64,000 nucleotides of DNA. It comes from Massilia sp. NR 4-1 (GTDB taxonomy: Bacteria > Pseudomonadota > Gammaproteobacteria > Burkholderiales > Burkholderiaceae_D). The position numbers and the translations under genes are program-made. The stretch covers positions 1,922,001-1,986,000 of the forward strand of contig NZ_CP012201.1 of assembly GCF_001191005.1 (NCBI RefSeq), written 5' to 3'. Positions 1-9,162 of the stretch are shown piece after piece. Position 1 is the stretch's first letter. Each line of letters opens with the position of its first letter. The notes under the pieces were generated by a model. That model made no database searches, was not told the origin of the DNA, and was given only the letters and a program-made list of their open reading frames with translations.

Positions 1-1
1 G

Positions 2-256
2 ACCGGCTACACGCCGCGCTGGTTCAGCTACTTCATCGGCGACGCCCACATCTACGAGAACCATATGGAGATGGTGCAGGAACAGCTCAAGCGCGAGCCG
101 TTCCCGGCGCCGCGCCTGCTGATCGCCGACCGCGTGCCGGATTTCGCCAAGACCGGCAAGTACGAACCGGAATGGCTGGAGAAAGTCGAGCCTTCCGACT
201 TCAGCCTGGAAGGCTACCAGCACCACGCGCCGATCACGGCACCGATGGCGGTTTGA
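2..256 (+). CDS. thyA: Thymidylate synthase, C-terminal part (start lies outside window)
   Basis: This is the last 84 residues of thymidylate synthase, which methylates dUMP to dTMP using methylene-tetrahydrofolate in the cytoplasm. The visible part reads in frame from base 2 and contains the conserved HIYENHMEMVQEQL helix, the REPFPAPRL segment, and the classic C-terminus DFSLEGYQHHAPITAPMAV; the final APMAV matches the family's closing AP(V/M)AV, which folds over the active site. The stop TGA at 254-256 overlaps the 3' end of the convergent serine hydrolase gene by 23 bases. Its usual partner folA lies about 9 kb downstream on the same strand rather than next to it. Confidence 0.95.
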   Translation, partial: TGYTPRWFSYFIGDAHIYENHMEMVQEQLKREPFPAPRLLIADRVPDFAKTGKYEPEWLEKVEPSDFSLEGYQHHAPITAPMAV

Positions 257-1346
257 CCGGCGCTTTGGCGGCGCCTTGCAGAATCTGGATGCCCAGGTCA
301 TCCACTCCCGACTCCACATTGGACAGGATGAATACGCCGCGGCGGTTCTTGCTATCGAAGGCGATGAAGCTGGCGTAGCCGCCAGTGCCGCCGTTATGCC
401 ATAGCAGTTTGACACCCGGCAATGCTGCCGGCAGCCAGCCCAGCAGCTGCTGCCGTGACTGGGCACGCAGCAGCGCCGCTTTCAACGGCGTCTCGTCCGG
501 ATTCAGGTTCGCGGCCATGAAGCGCAGCATATCGTTCCCCGATGAGCGCAAACCTCCGGCACCGGCCAAGACGTCAAAGTCCCAGTTCAAAACGGGTTCG
601 CGCGACTCCGAATGGCCGGTCGCGAGCCTGGCCTGCTGGCTCGGCGACAGGGCAAGCACCGTGTCCAGCATTTGCAAGGGCTCCACCACCCGCTGCCGCA
701 CCAGGGTCGCGTAATCTGTACGCGCACGCTGCGCCAACGCATGGCCGAGCAATCCCACGCCGACATTGGAGTATTCCACCGTGGCGCCGATCTCTCGCTT
801 CAGCCGATGGTCGGCCAGAAAACCATACAGATTTTGCTCGGTATAGTCGACATAGGGGTTCTCCATACTGGCCGGCGCAAAATTATCCGGCAGGCTCGGC
901 AGGCCCGAGGTGTGCTGCGACAGATTGAGCAAGGTGATTTGCTTGTTGCCGCGGCGCGGCACCGATACCTGCTCCGGCAGCAGTTGGGTCACCGGATCGG
1001 TCACTGCCAGCTCGCCCTTTTCGGCCATATCGGCCAACGCAATGGCGGTGAAGACCTTGGTGATCGAGCCGATTTCAAACACCGTCTCGCCATCCACCGG
1101 ACGGCCATCTTTCAGGCGCGTTACGCCGTGGCTGACGATGCGCCGTCCATTCTCGTCAATCAGGCCGACCACCATCCCGACACCGCGCTTTTCCACATCG
1201 ATGCGCTGTTGCAGCAGCGCCTGGACCTCGGCGTCATTGAAGGCTGCCAGCGCCGAAGCCTGTACGCCCCAGACCATGGCGAACGCCACCAGCACCTTGT
1301 CCAGCGGGCGGCAGATCCGCCTGTCTTCCACGCTCATCTCTCGCAT
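234..1346 (-). CDS. Exported serine hydrolase, beta-lactamase/class C-like fold
   Basis: A 370-residue member of the serine beta-lactamase-like (class C/PBP-like) family, probably a periplasmic esterase or peptidase rather than a true beta-lactamase. A hydrophobic stretch followed by ASALAA near residues 17-35 looks like a signal peptide. The SxxK catalytic motif is SITK near residue 94, the YxN motif is in EYSNVGVGLLG, and the KTG equivalent is HNGGTGGY near the C-terminus. The first ATG is chosen because GGAG lies five bases upstream; that site sits in the 11-base gap after the DJ-1 family gene, so the two are probably co-transcribed. The substrate cannot be read from the sequence. Confidence 0.85.
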   Translation of the reverse strand: MREMSVEDRRICRPLDKVLVAFAMVWGVQASALAAFNDAEVQALLQQRIDVEKRGVGMVVGLIDENGRRIVSHGVTRLKDGRPVDGETVFEIGSITKVFTAIALADMAEKGELAVTDPVTQLLPEQVSVPRRGNKQITLLNLSQHTSGLPSLPDNFAPASMENPYVDYTEQNLYGFLADHRLKREIGATVEYSNVGVGLLGHALAQRARTDYATLVRQRVVEPLQMLDTVLALSPSQQARLATGHSESREPVLNWDFDVLAGAGGLRSSGNDMLRFMAANLNPDETPLKAALLRAQSRQQLLGWLPAALPGVKLLWHNGGTGGYASFIAFDSKNRRGVFILSNVESGVDDLGIQILQGAAKAPVKPPSVP

Positions 1347-1357
1347 AAGAACTCCAT

Positions 1358-1984
1358 TCAGGGCTGCATTGACGCGACCAGATCCCCGAAGTACTGCGGT
1401 TCACGGGTTTGGAAGAGCCGATACCAGGCTTCCAGGGTTTCCGGTTTGAAGACGCCAAGCAGACCGATAACCTCGCGCGCGAACTCCAGCGGCGCCAGGC
1501 CGGAGGCGGTAATCAGGTTGGCGTCGCGCCAGGCCGGTGCTTCCTGATAATGGGCGGCGCCGGCGTATTCGGGATAGGAGGCCAGCAAGTTGTCCTTATT
1601 GTTGGCGGTATGCGGACGATGGTTGAGCGCCCCGATGCGTGCCAAACCATCGGCGCCGCCACAGATCGCGGCCACATTCCGCCCTTCCGCCAGCGCGGTC
1701 CCGGCGAAATGCAGAAAGGGATCGCCGTGCTGCGGGTCTTCCCACAACTCGCTGCCTGGCAGTACCAGCAGATCGTTCTCGTCCAGGCTCAGCTCCGGCA
1801 GCACCAGGTCCGGCTTGATTTCCATGCCGCCCATGGTGCGGATGGGAGAAGGCGTCAGGCCTACTTTCAGAATCTCGCAATCGGTTTCCGGGTTGCGGAA
1901 AAACCGTTTGCTGTACAGCTCCGCCGTCAGATAAGCGATTTCCCAATCCGCCAGGGTGTCCAGCACTGCCAGATAAACTTTCAT
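1358..1984 (-). CDS. DJ-1/PfpI family protein
   Basis: A 208-residue protein of the DJ-1/PfpI class I glutamine amidotransferase-like superfamily. The N-terminus MKVYLAVLDTLADWE is the usual first strand, and the nucleophile elbow is AAICGGADGLARIG with the conserved Cys. Members act as glyoxalases, deglycases, proteases or stress chaperones, and which applies here is unknown. An upstream in-frame start would add ten residues, but AGGAGA six bases before the internal ATG at 1984 and the position of the first beta strand favour the shorter form. It is followed at once by the serine hydrolase gene. Confidence 0.85.
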   Translation of the reverse strand: MKVYLAVLDTLADWEIAYLTAELYSKRFFRNPETDCEILKVGLTPSPIRTMGGMEIKPDLVLPELSLDENDLLVLPGSELWEDPQHGDPFLHFAGTALAEGRNVAAICGGADGLARIGALNHRPHTANNKDNLLASYPEYAGAAHYQEAPAWRDANLITASGLAPLEFAREVIGLLGVFKPETLEAWYRLFQTREPQYFGDLVASMQP

Positions 1985-2054
1985 GGCATTTCTCCTATTT
2001 TGTCGAAAAGTCACTATACCTTAGCTCGCAAAAAGAAGAATGAAGCGCAACTGA

Positions 2055-2082
2055 AGAAAAAAGGCCGCCCGAAGGCGGCCTA
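2055..2082 (-). terminator. Rho-independent terminator after the chemoreceptor gene
   Basis: A perfect 7-bp stem GGCCGCC/GGCGGCC at 2063-2080 encloses a four-base loop. Read on the minus strand it is followed by a run of six T, as expected of an intrinsic terminator 25-50 bases after the stop of the gene ending at 2104. Confidence 0.85.
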
Positions 2083-2103
2083 AAAGCAGCAGCACAACAA
2101 CGC

Positions 2104-3864
2104 TTAAAATTCTTCCCAATCCTTTTCCGCAGCCTTCACGCCGGCGGTGGCGCGCTTGCGGGTCTGCGGCTGGATGGGTGCGGCGGCCGACGGTGCGGGC
2201 AGCGCCGCAGTCTTGGCGGGCCGCGCTTTGGCGGCGGCCGTGCTCAACGCTTGCGATGCAATGGCGGCGGCCGCGCTGTAGGTGCGCGCCGCTTCGCCAT
2301 CGAGCTTGAACACGCTGACGATTTCGCTCAGGCCCTTGGCCTGATCCTGCAAGGCGCCCGCCGCCGCGGCAGCTTCCTCCACCAGGGCCACATTCTGCTG
2401 GGTGATGTCGTCCATCTGGCCGACGGCCTTGTTGATCTGTTCCAGGCCGTGGGTCTGCTCCTGGCTGGCCTGCGTGATCTCGCCCATGATATCGGTGACG
2501 CGCTGGATGCTGGCCACCACTTCCTTCATCGTCGCGCCGGCCTGGTCGACCAGGCGCGCACCGCTGCCTACCTGGTTTACCGAATCGTCGATCAGGGTCT
2601 TGATTTCCTTGGCGGCGGCGGCCGAGCGCTGGGCCAGATTGCGCACCTCGGACGCCACCACGGCAAAGCCGCGTCCCTGTTCGCCGGCGCGCGCCGCTTC
2701 GACAGCCGCATTCAATGCCAGGATATTGGTCTGGAAAGCGATGCCGTCGATGACGCCGATGATGTCCACGATCTTGCGCGAGGAACTGTTGATCGAACCC
2801 ATGGTCTCCACCACCTGGGACACCACGTCGCCGCCCTTGATCGCCACTTCCGAGGCCGAAACGGCCAGCTGGTTGGCCTGGCGCGCGTTGTCTGCATTCT
2901 GCTTGACGGTGGAGGTCAGCTGCTCCATCGAGGACGCGGTCTGCTCCAGCGAGGACGCCTGCTCGCAGCTGCGGTCGGACAGGTCCATATTCCCGGCCGC
3001 GATCTGGGCCGAGGCGCTGGAAATGGTGTCGCTGCCCTGGCGCACTTCGGCCACGATCGAGGCCAGGCTGCCTTTCATCTTGCCCAGCGCCTGCAGCAGC
3101 GCGCCGATCTCATTGCGGCTGCGGCTTTCGATACGGCCGGTCAGGTCGCCTTCCGCCACGCGCACGGCAATGGTCATGGCTTCATCCAGCGGCACGGAAA
3201 TGGCGCGCACCAGCACCACGCCGACCGCGCTGCTGATCAGCAGCCCCACCAGCAGCACGCCGATCACGGTATAGCTGGTATTGCGCAGATTGGCCGCCAC
3301 GCTCTCCTGGTTGGCGACGGCGGTCTGTTCGTTGAATTCGGCCAGGGCTTTCAGCGCGCCGTCGCCGATGCGGTAGGACGGGTTGATATTCTTGATCAGG
3401 ATACCCTCGGCGTCGTCCCAGCGGTTCTCCTGGATGGCCTGCGCGGCGGCCTTCACATAACTCACGCCCAGGCCGTTACTTTTATCGAACCAGTCCTGGG
3501 CCATGCGTTTTTCCTGGTCGGTCTTGATGCTGCCCAGATAATGCTCCCAGCGGCTCGAGGTGCGCGCCGTGATCTCGTCGATCTGGCCGAAATGCACCGA
3601 CAAAGGATGGTCATGCAACTTATGCCACTCCAGTCCCGGGTTGTGCTGCAGGGCTTGCAGGATCTGGCTGCGGCTGGTTTCCATGTCCAGCCGGATGGCA
3701 TTGCGCTCGGTGACGTTCTTCTGGTCGTGCAGCGTGATGTCCTGAATCAGCGATACCGAGTACGAAGAACTATAGCTGCCCAGGGCGCCGATCAGCACCA
3801 TCATGCCGATCAGGATGCCGAGAGCGCCGATCACCAGGGTTTTGATTTTCAGATTCGCTAACAT
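2104..3864 (-). CDS. Methyl-accepting chemotaxis protein
   Basis: A 586-residue transmembrane chemoreceptor. The order is: N-terminal membrane helix (about residues 5-30), a four-helix-bundle-type periplasmic sensor of about 160 residues, a second membrane helix (TVIGVLLVGLLISSAVGVVL), a HAMP linker, and a long cytoplasmic signalling domain with the conserved hairpin containing IDGIAFQTNILALNAAVEAA. The C-terminus DWEEF resembles the NWETF-type pentapeptide that tethers the methylation enzymes CheR/CheB. The start at 3864 is preferred over one seven codons upstream because AGGAGT precedes it. It sits 51 bases after carB, which is unusual company for carAB. The ligand is unknown. Confidence 0.93.
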   Translation of the reverse strand: MLANLKIKTLVIGALGILIGMMVLIGALGSYSSSYSVSLIQDITLHDQKNVTERNAIRLDMETSRSQILQALQHNPGLEWHKLHDHPLSVHFGQIDEITARTSSRWEHYLGSIKTDQEKRMAQDWFDKSNGLGVSYVKAAAQAIQENRWDDAEGILIKNINPSYRIGDGALKALAEFNEQTAVANQESVAANLRNTSYTVIGVLLVGLLISSAVGVVLVRAISVPLDEAMTIAVRVAEGDLTGRIESRSRNEIGALLQALGKMKGSLASIVAEVRQGSDTISSASAQIAAGNMDLSDRSCEQASSLEQTASSMEQLTSTVKQNADNARQANQLAVSASEVAIKGGDVVSQVVETMGSINSSSRKIVDIIGVIDGIAFQTNILALNAAVEAARAGEQGRGFAVVASEVRNLAQRSAAAAKEIKTLIDDSVNQVGSGARLVDQAGATMKEVVASIQRVTDIMGEITQASQEQTHGLEQINKAVGQMDDITQQNVALVEEAAAAAGALQDQAKGLSEIVSVFKLDGEAARTYSAAAAIASQALSTAAAKARPAKTAALPAPSAAAPIQPQTRKRATAGVKAAEKDWEEF

Positions 3865-3915
3865 GACTACTCCTTTGACATTCAAGGGCGGACCGCCTGG
3901 CCCGCATCCCGGTTA

Positions 3916-6900
3916 TTACCCTTGCAGATAAAGTTTCTGGAAAAAGCGGTGCACGCCGGCGCGCAGCTCTTCCACCTGTTCGAATTCGATGTAAGTGACG
4001 TCGCACAAATCATCGAGTTCGCGCAGCAGCGTGGTTTTGATGGGCGCGCCCTTCCACACCAAGAACAGGATAGGAGTGCGGCGGCCTTTGAATATGTGAT
4101 AGCTCAATTCGAATGCACTACTCTCGCTCATACCCACGCGGATGTTGATCAGCGCGTCGGCCTGTGCCAGCAATTGCAGCCGGTGGCGGCGGAAGTTCTG
4201 CGGCGTGAAGGCTTGCTGCTGGCTTTGTTCAAAGGACTGGCGGAAGGTATCCGCGCTTTCCGCCTGCAAGCCAGTCAGGTAGTCGAATGCATGCGGCAAG
4301 CCGTTGGCGCTGTCGATCAGCTGCATGATCTCGGCCACCATGGCTTGCTGCCGCTGGTCGGATTCGGTAAAGGGCTGGCGGATGAAGAGCTTGAGCGGGA
4401 CGCCGCCCACGGCCCGTTCGCGCCGCGTGGCACGGCGCTCCGGCAGTTGCAGCGTGGCCGCCGCCAGGTCGGACGGCGCCGGCTGCTGGCGCCCGGCCAG
4501 CGCCAGTGCCTGGCGCGCGGCGTCGGCACAGGCATGCATTTCCTGCAGAGAGAGCAGGGTCAGGCGCTCCGCGTGTGGCAAGGCTTCCAGCACCGCTTCC
4601 GCCGCCGCGATGGTGGTAAGCAGCACCGCGCCGCTGGACAGCGCCGTCACGCGCAGCTTGCGCGAGGCGGCGATGGCGCTGCGCTTTTCGTCCACGGTGA
4701 TGATCGCCATGGCGACCTCCTTGCGCTCCAGCAGGGCCAGGATTTCTTCATCTTCCAGAGCCACCACCGGTACTTCGCCCGCCTCGATCACCATGGCGGT
4801 GACGCGGCTGGCGGCAATCTCGAAACCGGCGCCATACAGGTTGCGCGCCAGGGCCACGGCGCGTGCCTGGTCGCCGCGCCGCACGCGCAGGTAGACCCGG
4901 CCCTGGCGCGGCAGGCGCACGCCCGCGCCCAGCTGGGCCTTGAAGAAGGCCTCGCCAAAAGTCGCGCCGCTGCCCATCACTTCGCCGGTCGATTTCATCT
5001 CGGGACTGAGGATGGGATCGACGCCGGGGAATTTGGCGAACGGCAGCACCGACTCCTTCACGCTATAGCTGCCCAGCACCACCTCACCGCCGATCTTTTG
5101 CTGCGCCAGCAGCTGGCCGGCCATGCAGCGTGCCGCGATGCGCGCCAATTGCAGGCCGGTGGCTTTGGAGACGAAAGGCACGCTGCGCGAAGCGCGCGGA
5201 TTCACCTCCAGCACATAGACCACATCCTGCATGCGGCCATCGACCTTGCGCGCCTGCACCGCGAACTGCACATTCATCAGGCCCACCACGTTCAGGCCAT
5301 GCGCCAGGCGCTTGGTCTGGCGCTTGATCTCGATCACGGTGGCGGCGCTCAGCGAATACGGCGGCAGCGAACAGGCGGAGTCGCCGGAATGGATGCCGGC
5401 CTGTTCGATATGCTCCATCACGCCGCCAATCAGCACTTCCTCGCCGTCGCAGATGCAATCGACATCGACCTCGATGGCCTCGTCCAGGAAGCGGTCCAGC
5501 AACACAGGAGAATCGTTCGACACCTTCACCGCTTCGCGCATATAGCGCTCCAGATCGGCCCTTTCATGCACGATCTCCATGGCGCGGCCGCCCAGCACAT
5601 AGGACGGGCGCACCACCAGCGGGTAGCCGATCTCCTCGGCCATGCGCACCGCATCGGCCTCGTTGCGCGCGGTGCGGTTGGGCGGCTGGCGCAGGTCGAG
5701 GGTGTCCAGCAACTGCTGGAAACGCTCGCGGTCTTCGGCCGAGTCGATCATATCGGGCGAGGTGCCGATGATCGGTACACCGTTCGCCTCCAGCTCCAGC
5801 GCCAGTTTCAGCGGAGTCTGGCCACCGTACTGCACGATCACGCCTTCCGGCTTTTCCAGCGCCACGATTTCCAGCACGTCTTCCAGGGTCAAGGACTCGA
5901 AATACAGGCGATCGGAGGTGTCGTAATCGGTGGAGACGGTTTCGGGATTGCAGTTGACCATGATGGTTTCATAGCCATCCTCGCGCAGGGCCAGCGCCGC
6001 ATGCACGCAACAGTAGTCGAATTCGATGCCCTGGCCGATGCGGTTCGGGCCGCCGCCCAGCACCATGATCTTGCGCTTGCCGGTGGGCTGGGCCTCGCAT
6101 TCCTCGTCGTAGGTCGAATACATATACGCGGTGCGCGTGACGAATTCGCCGGCGCAGGTATCGACCCGTTTGTACACCGGGCGCACCCCCAGCGCATGGC
6201 GGCGTGTCCGCACCTCGTGCTCGCTCACGCCCAGCAGGTGGGCCAGGCGGCGGTCGCCGAAGCCCAGCTGCTTCAGGCGGAACAGCTCATCGCGCTCCAG
6301 CGCGGGCAGGCGCCGGGTCCGCAGCCATTGCTCGACCTCCACCAGCTCCTGGATCTGGGCCAGGAACCAGGGATCGATGCTGGACAAAGCCTGCACCTGC
6401 GCCAGGTTCATACCCTGGGCGAAAGCCTCGCCCACATACCAGATGCGCTGCGGCCCCGGCGCCGCCAGTTCCCGCTCGATCACCTCGCGTCCGGACTGGC
6501 TGCCGCGCAGGCCATCCAGGCCGATATCCAGGCCGCGCAAGGCCTTCTGGAAGGATTCCTGGAAGGTGCGGCCCATGGCCATCACCTCGCCCACGGATTT
6601 CATCTGGGTAGTCAGATGCTGGTCGGCGCCGGGGAATTTCTCGAAGGCGAAGCGCGGCACCTTGGTCACGACATAGTCGATGGCAGGCTCGAAGGAGGCC
6701 GGAGTCTGGCCGCCGGTGATATCGTTCTGCAGTTCGTCGAGCGTGAAGCCGACGGCCAGCTTGGCCGCCACGCGCGCAATCGGGAAGCCGGTGGCCTTCG
6801 ACGCCAGCGCCGAGGAACGCGAAACGCGCGGATTCATTTCGATCACGATCATGCGGCCATCGGCCGGATTCAGCGCGAACTGCACATTCGAGCCGCCGGT

Positions 6901-7734
6901 GTCCACGCCGATCTTGCGCAGCACGGCCAGCGAGGCGTTGCGCATGATCTGGTATTCCTTGTCCGTCAGGGTCTGGGCCGGCGCCACGGTGATCGAATCG
7001 CCGGTATGCACGCCCATCGGGTCCAGGTTTTCGATGGAGCAGACGATGATGCTGTTGTCCTTGCGGTCGCGCACCACCTCCATCTCGAATTCCTTCCAGC
7101 CCAGCAGGGATTCCTCGATCAGCAGTTCATGCGTGGGCGACAGCTCGAGGCCGCGCGAGCAGATGCTGTGGAATTCCTCTTCATTGTGGGCGATGCCGCC
7201 GCCGCTGCCGCCCATGGTGAAGGAAGGACGGATGATGGCCGGAAAGCCCAGCTTCTGCTGCGCCGCCCAGGCTTCGGCCATGCTCTGCGCAATGCCGGAG
7301 CGCGCCGACTCCAGGCCGATCTCGCTCATGGCCGCCTTGAACTTGGCCCGGTCCTCGGCCATGTCGATGGCTTGCGGCGTGGCGCCGATCAGCTCCACGC
7401 CATAGCGTTCCAGCACGCCTTCGCGGTGCAGGTCGAGAGCGCAATTGAGCGCCGTCTGGCCACCCATGGTGGGCAGCACGGCTTGCGGCCTTTCCTTGGC
7501 GATGATGCGGGCCACGGTTTCCCAGGTGATCGGCTCGATATAGGTGGCGTCGGCCATCACCGGGTCGGTCATGATGGTGGCCGGATTGCTGTTGACCAGC
7601 ACCACCTGGTAGCCCTCCTCGCGCAGCGCCTTGCAAGCCTGGGCGCCGGAGTAATCGAACTCGCAGGCCTGGCCGATGACGATGGGACCGGCGCCGATGA
7701 TGAGGATGCGCTTGATGTCGGTACGTTTAGGCAT
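3916..7734 (-). CDS. carB: Carbamoyl-phosphate synthase large subunit with extra C-terminal domain
   Basis: Large subunit of carbamoyl-phosphate synthetase, which makes carbamoyl phosphate from bicarbonate, ammonia (channelled from CarA) and two ATP for arginine and pyrimidine synthesis. Residues 1 to about 1068 align end to end with canonical CarB: two ATP-grasp halves (EMNPRVSRSSALASKATG; VLEVNPRASRSVPFVSKATG) and a closing MGS-like domain ending in SLQEMHA, as in E. coli. The protein is 1272 residues, some 200 longer than usual. After a linker, residues 1110-1272 (bases 3916-4407) form a separate domain that starts LKLFIRQPF and contains DALINIRVGMSESSAFELSY, reminiscent of nucleoside deoxyribosyltransferase/TIR-type Rossmann folds. 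The MGS domain is divergent: E. coli THGTA is SRVTA and NTTSGRRA is TVDEKRSA, so UMP/ornithine control is doubtful. The start overlaps the carA stop by eight bases, implying coupling. Confidence 0.93.
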   Translation of the reverse strand: MPKRTDIKRILIIGAGPIVIGQACEFDYSGAQACKALREEGYQVVLVNSNPATIMTDPVMADATYIEPITWETVARIIAKERPQAVLPTMGGQTALNCALDLHREGVLERYGVELIGATPQAIDMAEDRAKFKAAMSEIGLESARSGIAQSMAEAWAAQQKLGFPAIIRPSFTMGGSGGGIAHNEEEFHSICSRGLELSPTHELLIEESLLGWKEFEMEVVRDRKDNSIIVCSIENLDPMGVHTGDSITVAPAQTLTDKEYQIMRNASLAVLRKIGVDTGGSNVQFALNPADGRMIVIEMNPRVSRSSALASKATGFPIARVAAKLAVGFTLDELQNDITGGQTPASFEPAIDYVVTKVPRFAFEKFPGADQHLTTQMKSVGEVMAMGRTFQESFQKALRGLDIGLDGLRGSQSGREVIERELAAPGPQRIWYVGEAFAQGMNLAQVQALSSIDPWFLAQIQELVEVEQWLRTRRLPALERDELFRLKQLGFGDRRLAHLLGVSEHEVRTRRHALGVRPVYKRVDTCAGEFVTRTAYMYSTYDEECEAQPTGKRKIMVLGGGPNRIGQGIEFDYCCVHAALALREDGYETIMVNCNPETVSTDYDTSDRLYFESLTLEDVLEIVALEKPEGVIVQYGGQTPLKLALELEANGVPIIGTSPDMIDSAEDRERFQQLLDTLDLRQPPNRTARNEADAVRMAEEIGYPLVVRPSYVLGGRAMEIVHERADLERYMREAVKVSNDSPVLLDRFLDEAIEVDVDCICDGEEVLIGGVMEHIEQAGIHSGDSACSLPPYSLSAATVIEIKRQTKRLAHGLNVVGLMNVQFAVQARKVDGRMQDVVYVLEVNPRASRSVPFVSKATGLQLARIAARCMAGQLLAQQKIGGEVVLGSYSVKESVLPFAKFPGVDPILSPEMKSTGEVMGSGATFGEAFFKAQLGAGVRLPRQGRVYLRVRRGDQARAVALARNLYGAGFEIAASRVTAMVIEAGEVPVVALEDEEILALLERKEVAMAIITVDEKRSAIAASRKLRVTALSSGAVLLTTIAAAEAVLEALPHAERLTLLSLQEMHACADAARQALALAGRQQPAPSDLAAATLQLPERRATRRERAVGGVPLKLFIRQPFTESDQRQQAMVAEIMQLIDSANGLPHAFDYLTGLQAESADTFRQSFEQSQQQAFTPQNFRRHRLQLLAQADALINIRVGMSESSAFELSYHIFKGRRTPILFLVWKGAPIKTTLLRELDDLCDVTYIEFEQVEELRAGVHRFFQKLYLQG

Positions 7735-8884
7735 TACGCTGATCCTCCATCAGATGAATGAAGCGGTCGAACAGCGGCGCCAGGTCGTGCGGCCCGGGCG
7801 ACGCCTCGGGGTGGCCCTGGAAGCAGAAGGCCGGGCGGTCTATGCGCATGAAGCCTTGCAGCGAGCCGTCGAACAGCGAGATATGCGTGGCGCGGCAATT
7901 GCGCGGCAGCGATTCCGGATCGACGGCGAAGCCGTGGTTCTGCGAGGTGATCATCACGCGCCCATTGGTGATGTCCTGCACCGGATGGTTGGCGCCGTGA
8001 TGGCCGAATTTCATCTTGATGGTGCGCGCGCCGGAAGCGAGCGCCATGATCTGGTGGCCGAGGCAGATGCCGAAGGTGGGGATGCCGATATCGATCAGCT
8101 GGCGCGCCGCCTCGATGGCGTAGGTGCAGGGCTGCGGGTCGCCCGGCCCGTTGGAGAGGAAGACGCCGTCCGGCTTCAGCGCCAGCGCGGCGTCGGCGCC
8201 GGCACGCGCCGGCAGCACCGTGACGCGGCAGCCGCGCTGGGCCAGCATGCGCAGGATGTTCTGTTTGACGCCGAAATCGAAAGCCACCACATGGTAGCGC
8301 GGCGCGCGTTGCACGCCGAAACCCGCGCCCAGGCGCCACTCGGTTTCATGCCACTCGTAAGCCTGTTCGGTGCTGACGGTGCAGGCCAGGTCCATGCCGT
8401 TCAGGCCGGGGAAGGCGCGCGCCAGCCGCAACGCATCCTGCTCGGTGCCGCCGGCCACGATGGCCGAGGACTGCGCACCGCCGTCGCGCAGGATGCGGGT
8501 CAGCTTGCGCGTATCGATGCCGGCGATCGCCACCACGTTCTGCGCACACAGCCAGTCCTGCAGGCTTTGGCCGCTGCGGAAGTTCGACGCCAGGGCCGGC
8601 ACATCCTTCACCACCAGGCCGGCGGCGTGGATGCGCGCCGATTCGCCATCCTCATGATTGATGCCAGTATTGCCGATATGCGGGTAAGTCAGGGTCACGA
8701 TCTGCCTGCTGTAACTGGGGTCGCTCAGGATTTCCTGGTAACCCGTCATGGCGGTATTGAACACGGCCTCGCCGCTGGTCTGGCCGGCCGCGCCGATTGC
8801 CACGCCACGGAAAACCGTGCCATCCGCCAGCGCCAGGTAGGCATGATCCGCGCTCGCGGATCGATGCGTGAGAGGATGCTTCAT
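7727..8884 (-). CDS. carA: Carbamoyl-phosphate synthase small (glutaminase) subunit
   Basis: The 385-residue glutamine amidotransferase subunit, which releases ammonia from glutamine for CarB. The N-terminal small-subunit domain contains GEAVFNTAMTGYQEILSDPS and the LTYPHIGNTGIN segment. The class I amidotransferase domain has the nucleophile in GICLGHQ and the His/Glu pair in FQGHPEASPGPHD, so the catalytic triad is intact. The N-terminus has about ten extra residues before YLALADGT. It is the first gene of a minus-strand unit carA-carB-MCP and diverges from folA. In relatives a canonical carA-carB-greA operon is usual, so this pair could be a second copy (inference). Confidence 0.95.
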   Translation of the reverse strand: MKHPLTHRSASADHAYLALADGTVFRGVAIGAAGQTSGEAVFNTAMTGYQEILSDPSYSRQIVTLTYPHIGNTGINHEDGESARIHAAGLVVKDVPALASNFRSGQSLQDWLCAQNVVAIAGIDTRKLTRILRDGGAQSSAIVAGGTEQDALRLARAFPGLNGMDLACTVSTEQAYEWHETEWRLGAGFGVQRAPRYHVVAFDFGVKQNILRMLAQRGCRVTVLPARAGADAALALKPDGVFLSNGPGDPQPCTYAIEAARQLIDIGIPTFGICLGHQIMALASGARTIKMKFGHHGANHPVQDITNGRVMITSQNHGFAVDPESLPRNCRATHISLFDGSLQGFMRIDRPAFCFQGHPEASPGPHDLAPLFDRFIHLMEDQRNA

Positions 8885-9078
8885 TAGTGACTCCCTTCGC
8901 GTTTATGCAGTACTGGCAAGGGTTCTTGCCGTTTTCTAAGTTCGTGAATGCGTGGTCGCGCAGATTCACAATACGATAGAGAACACAGCATGAAACTCTC
9001 GAAAAGTCACCCCGCCGCAAATACAGGCTGCAACAATAATCGCTTGATATTTCCATGCATCACTTTCGCAACATGGTG

Positions 9079-9121
9079 TTGAAACAAGCTTCACAGAGTG
9101 GAAACAAATCGGCGATATAAT
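9079..9121 (+). promoter_or_regulatory. Possible folA promoter with perfect -10 box
   Basis: TATAAT lies at 9116-9121, 42 bases before the folA start. No -35 is well placed: TTGAAA at 9079-9084 is about 31 bases away and TTCACA at 9090 is 20 away, so recognition may depend on an activator. The call rests mainly on the -10 box. Confidence 0.45.
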
Positions 9122-9162
9122 TGCCTCCCGCGGGTTCATTGCCCTGTTTATCCTTTATTTAT

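Noticed and set aside
3922..7761. A 1279-codon open frame on the plus strand opposite carB
   Set aside because: It is an antisense shadow: high GC and strong third-position bias of carB remove stops from the opposite frame. The translation is repetitive His/Gln/Arg-rich with no family pattern.
8944..8969. Possible ArgR operator upstream of carA (GTGAAT...ATTCAC)
   Set aside because: The half-sites are 14 bases apart instead of the usual close spacing and lack the AT-rich centre, so an ARG box is not supported.
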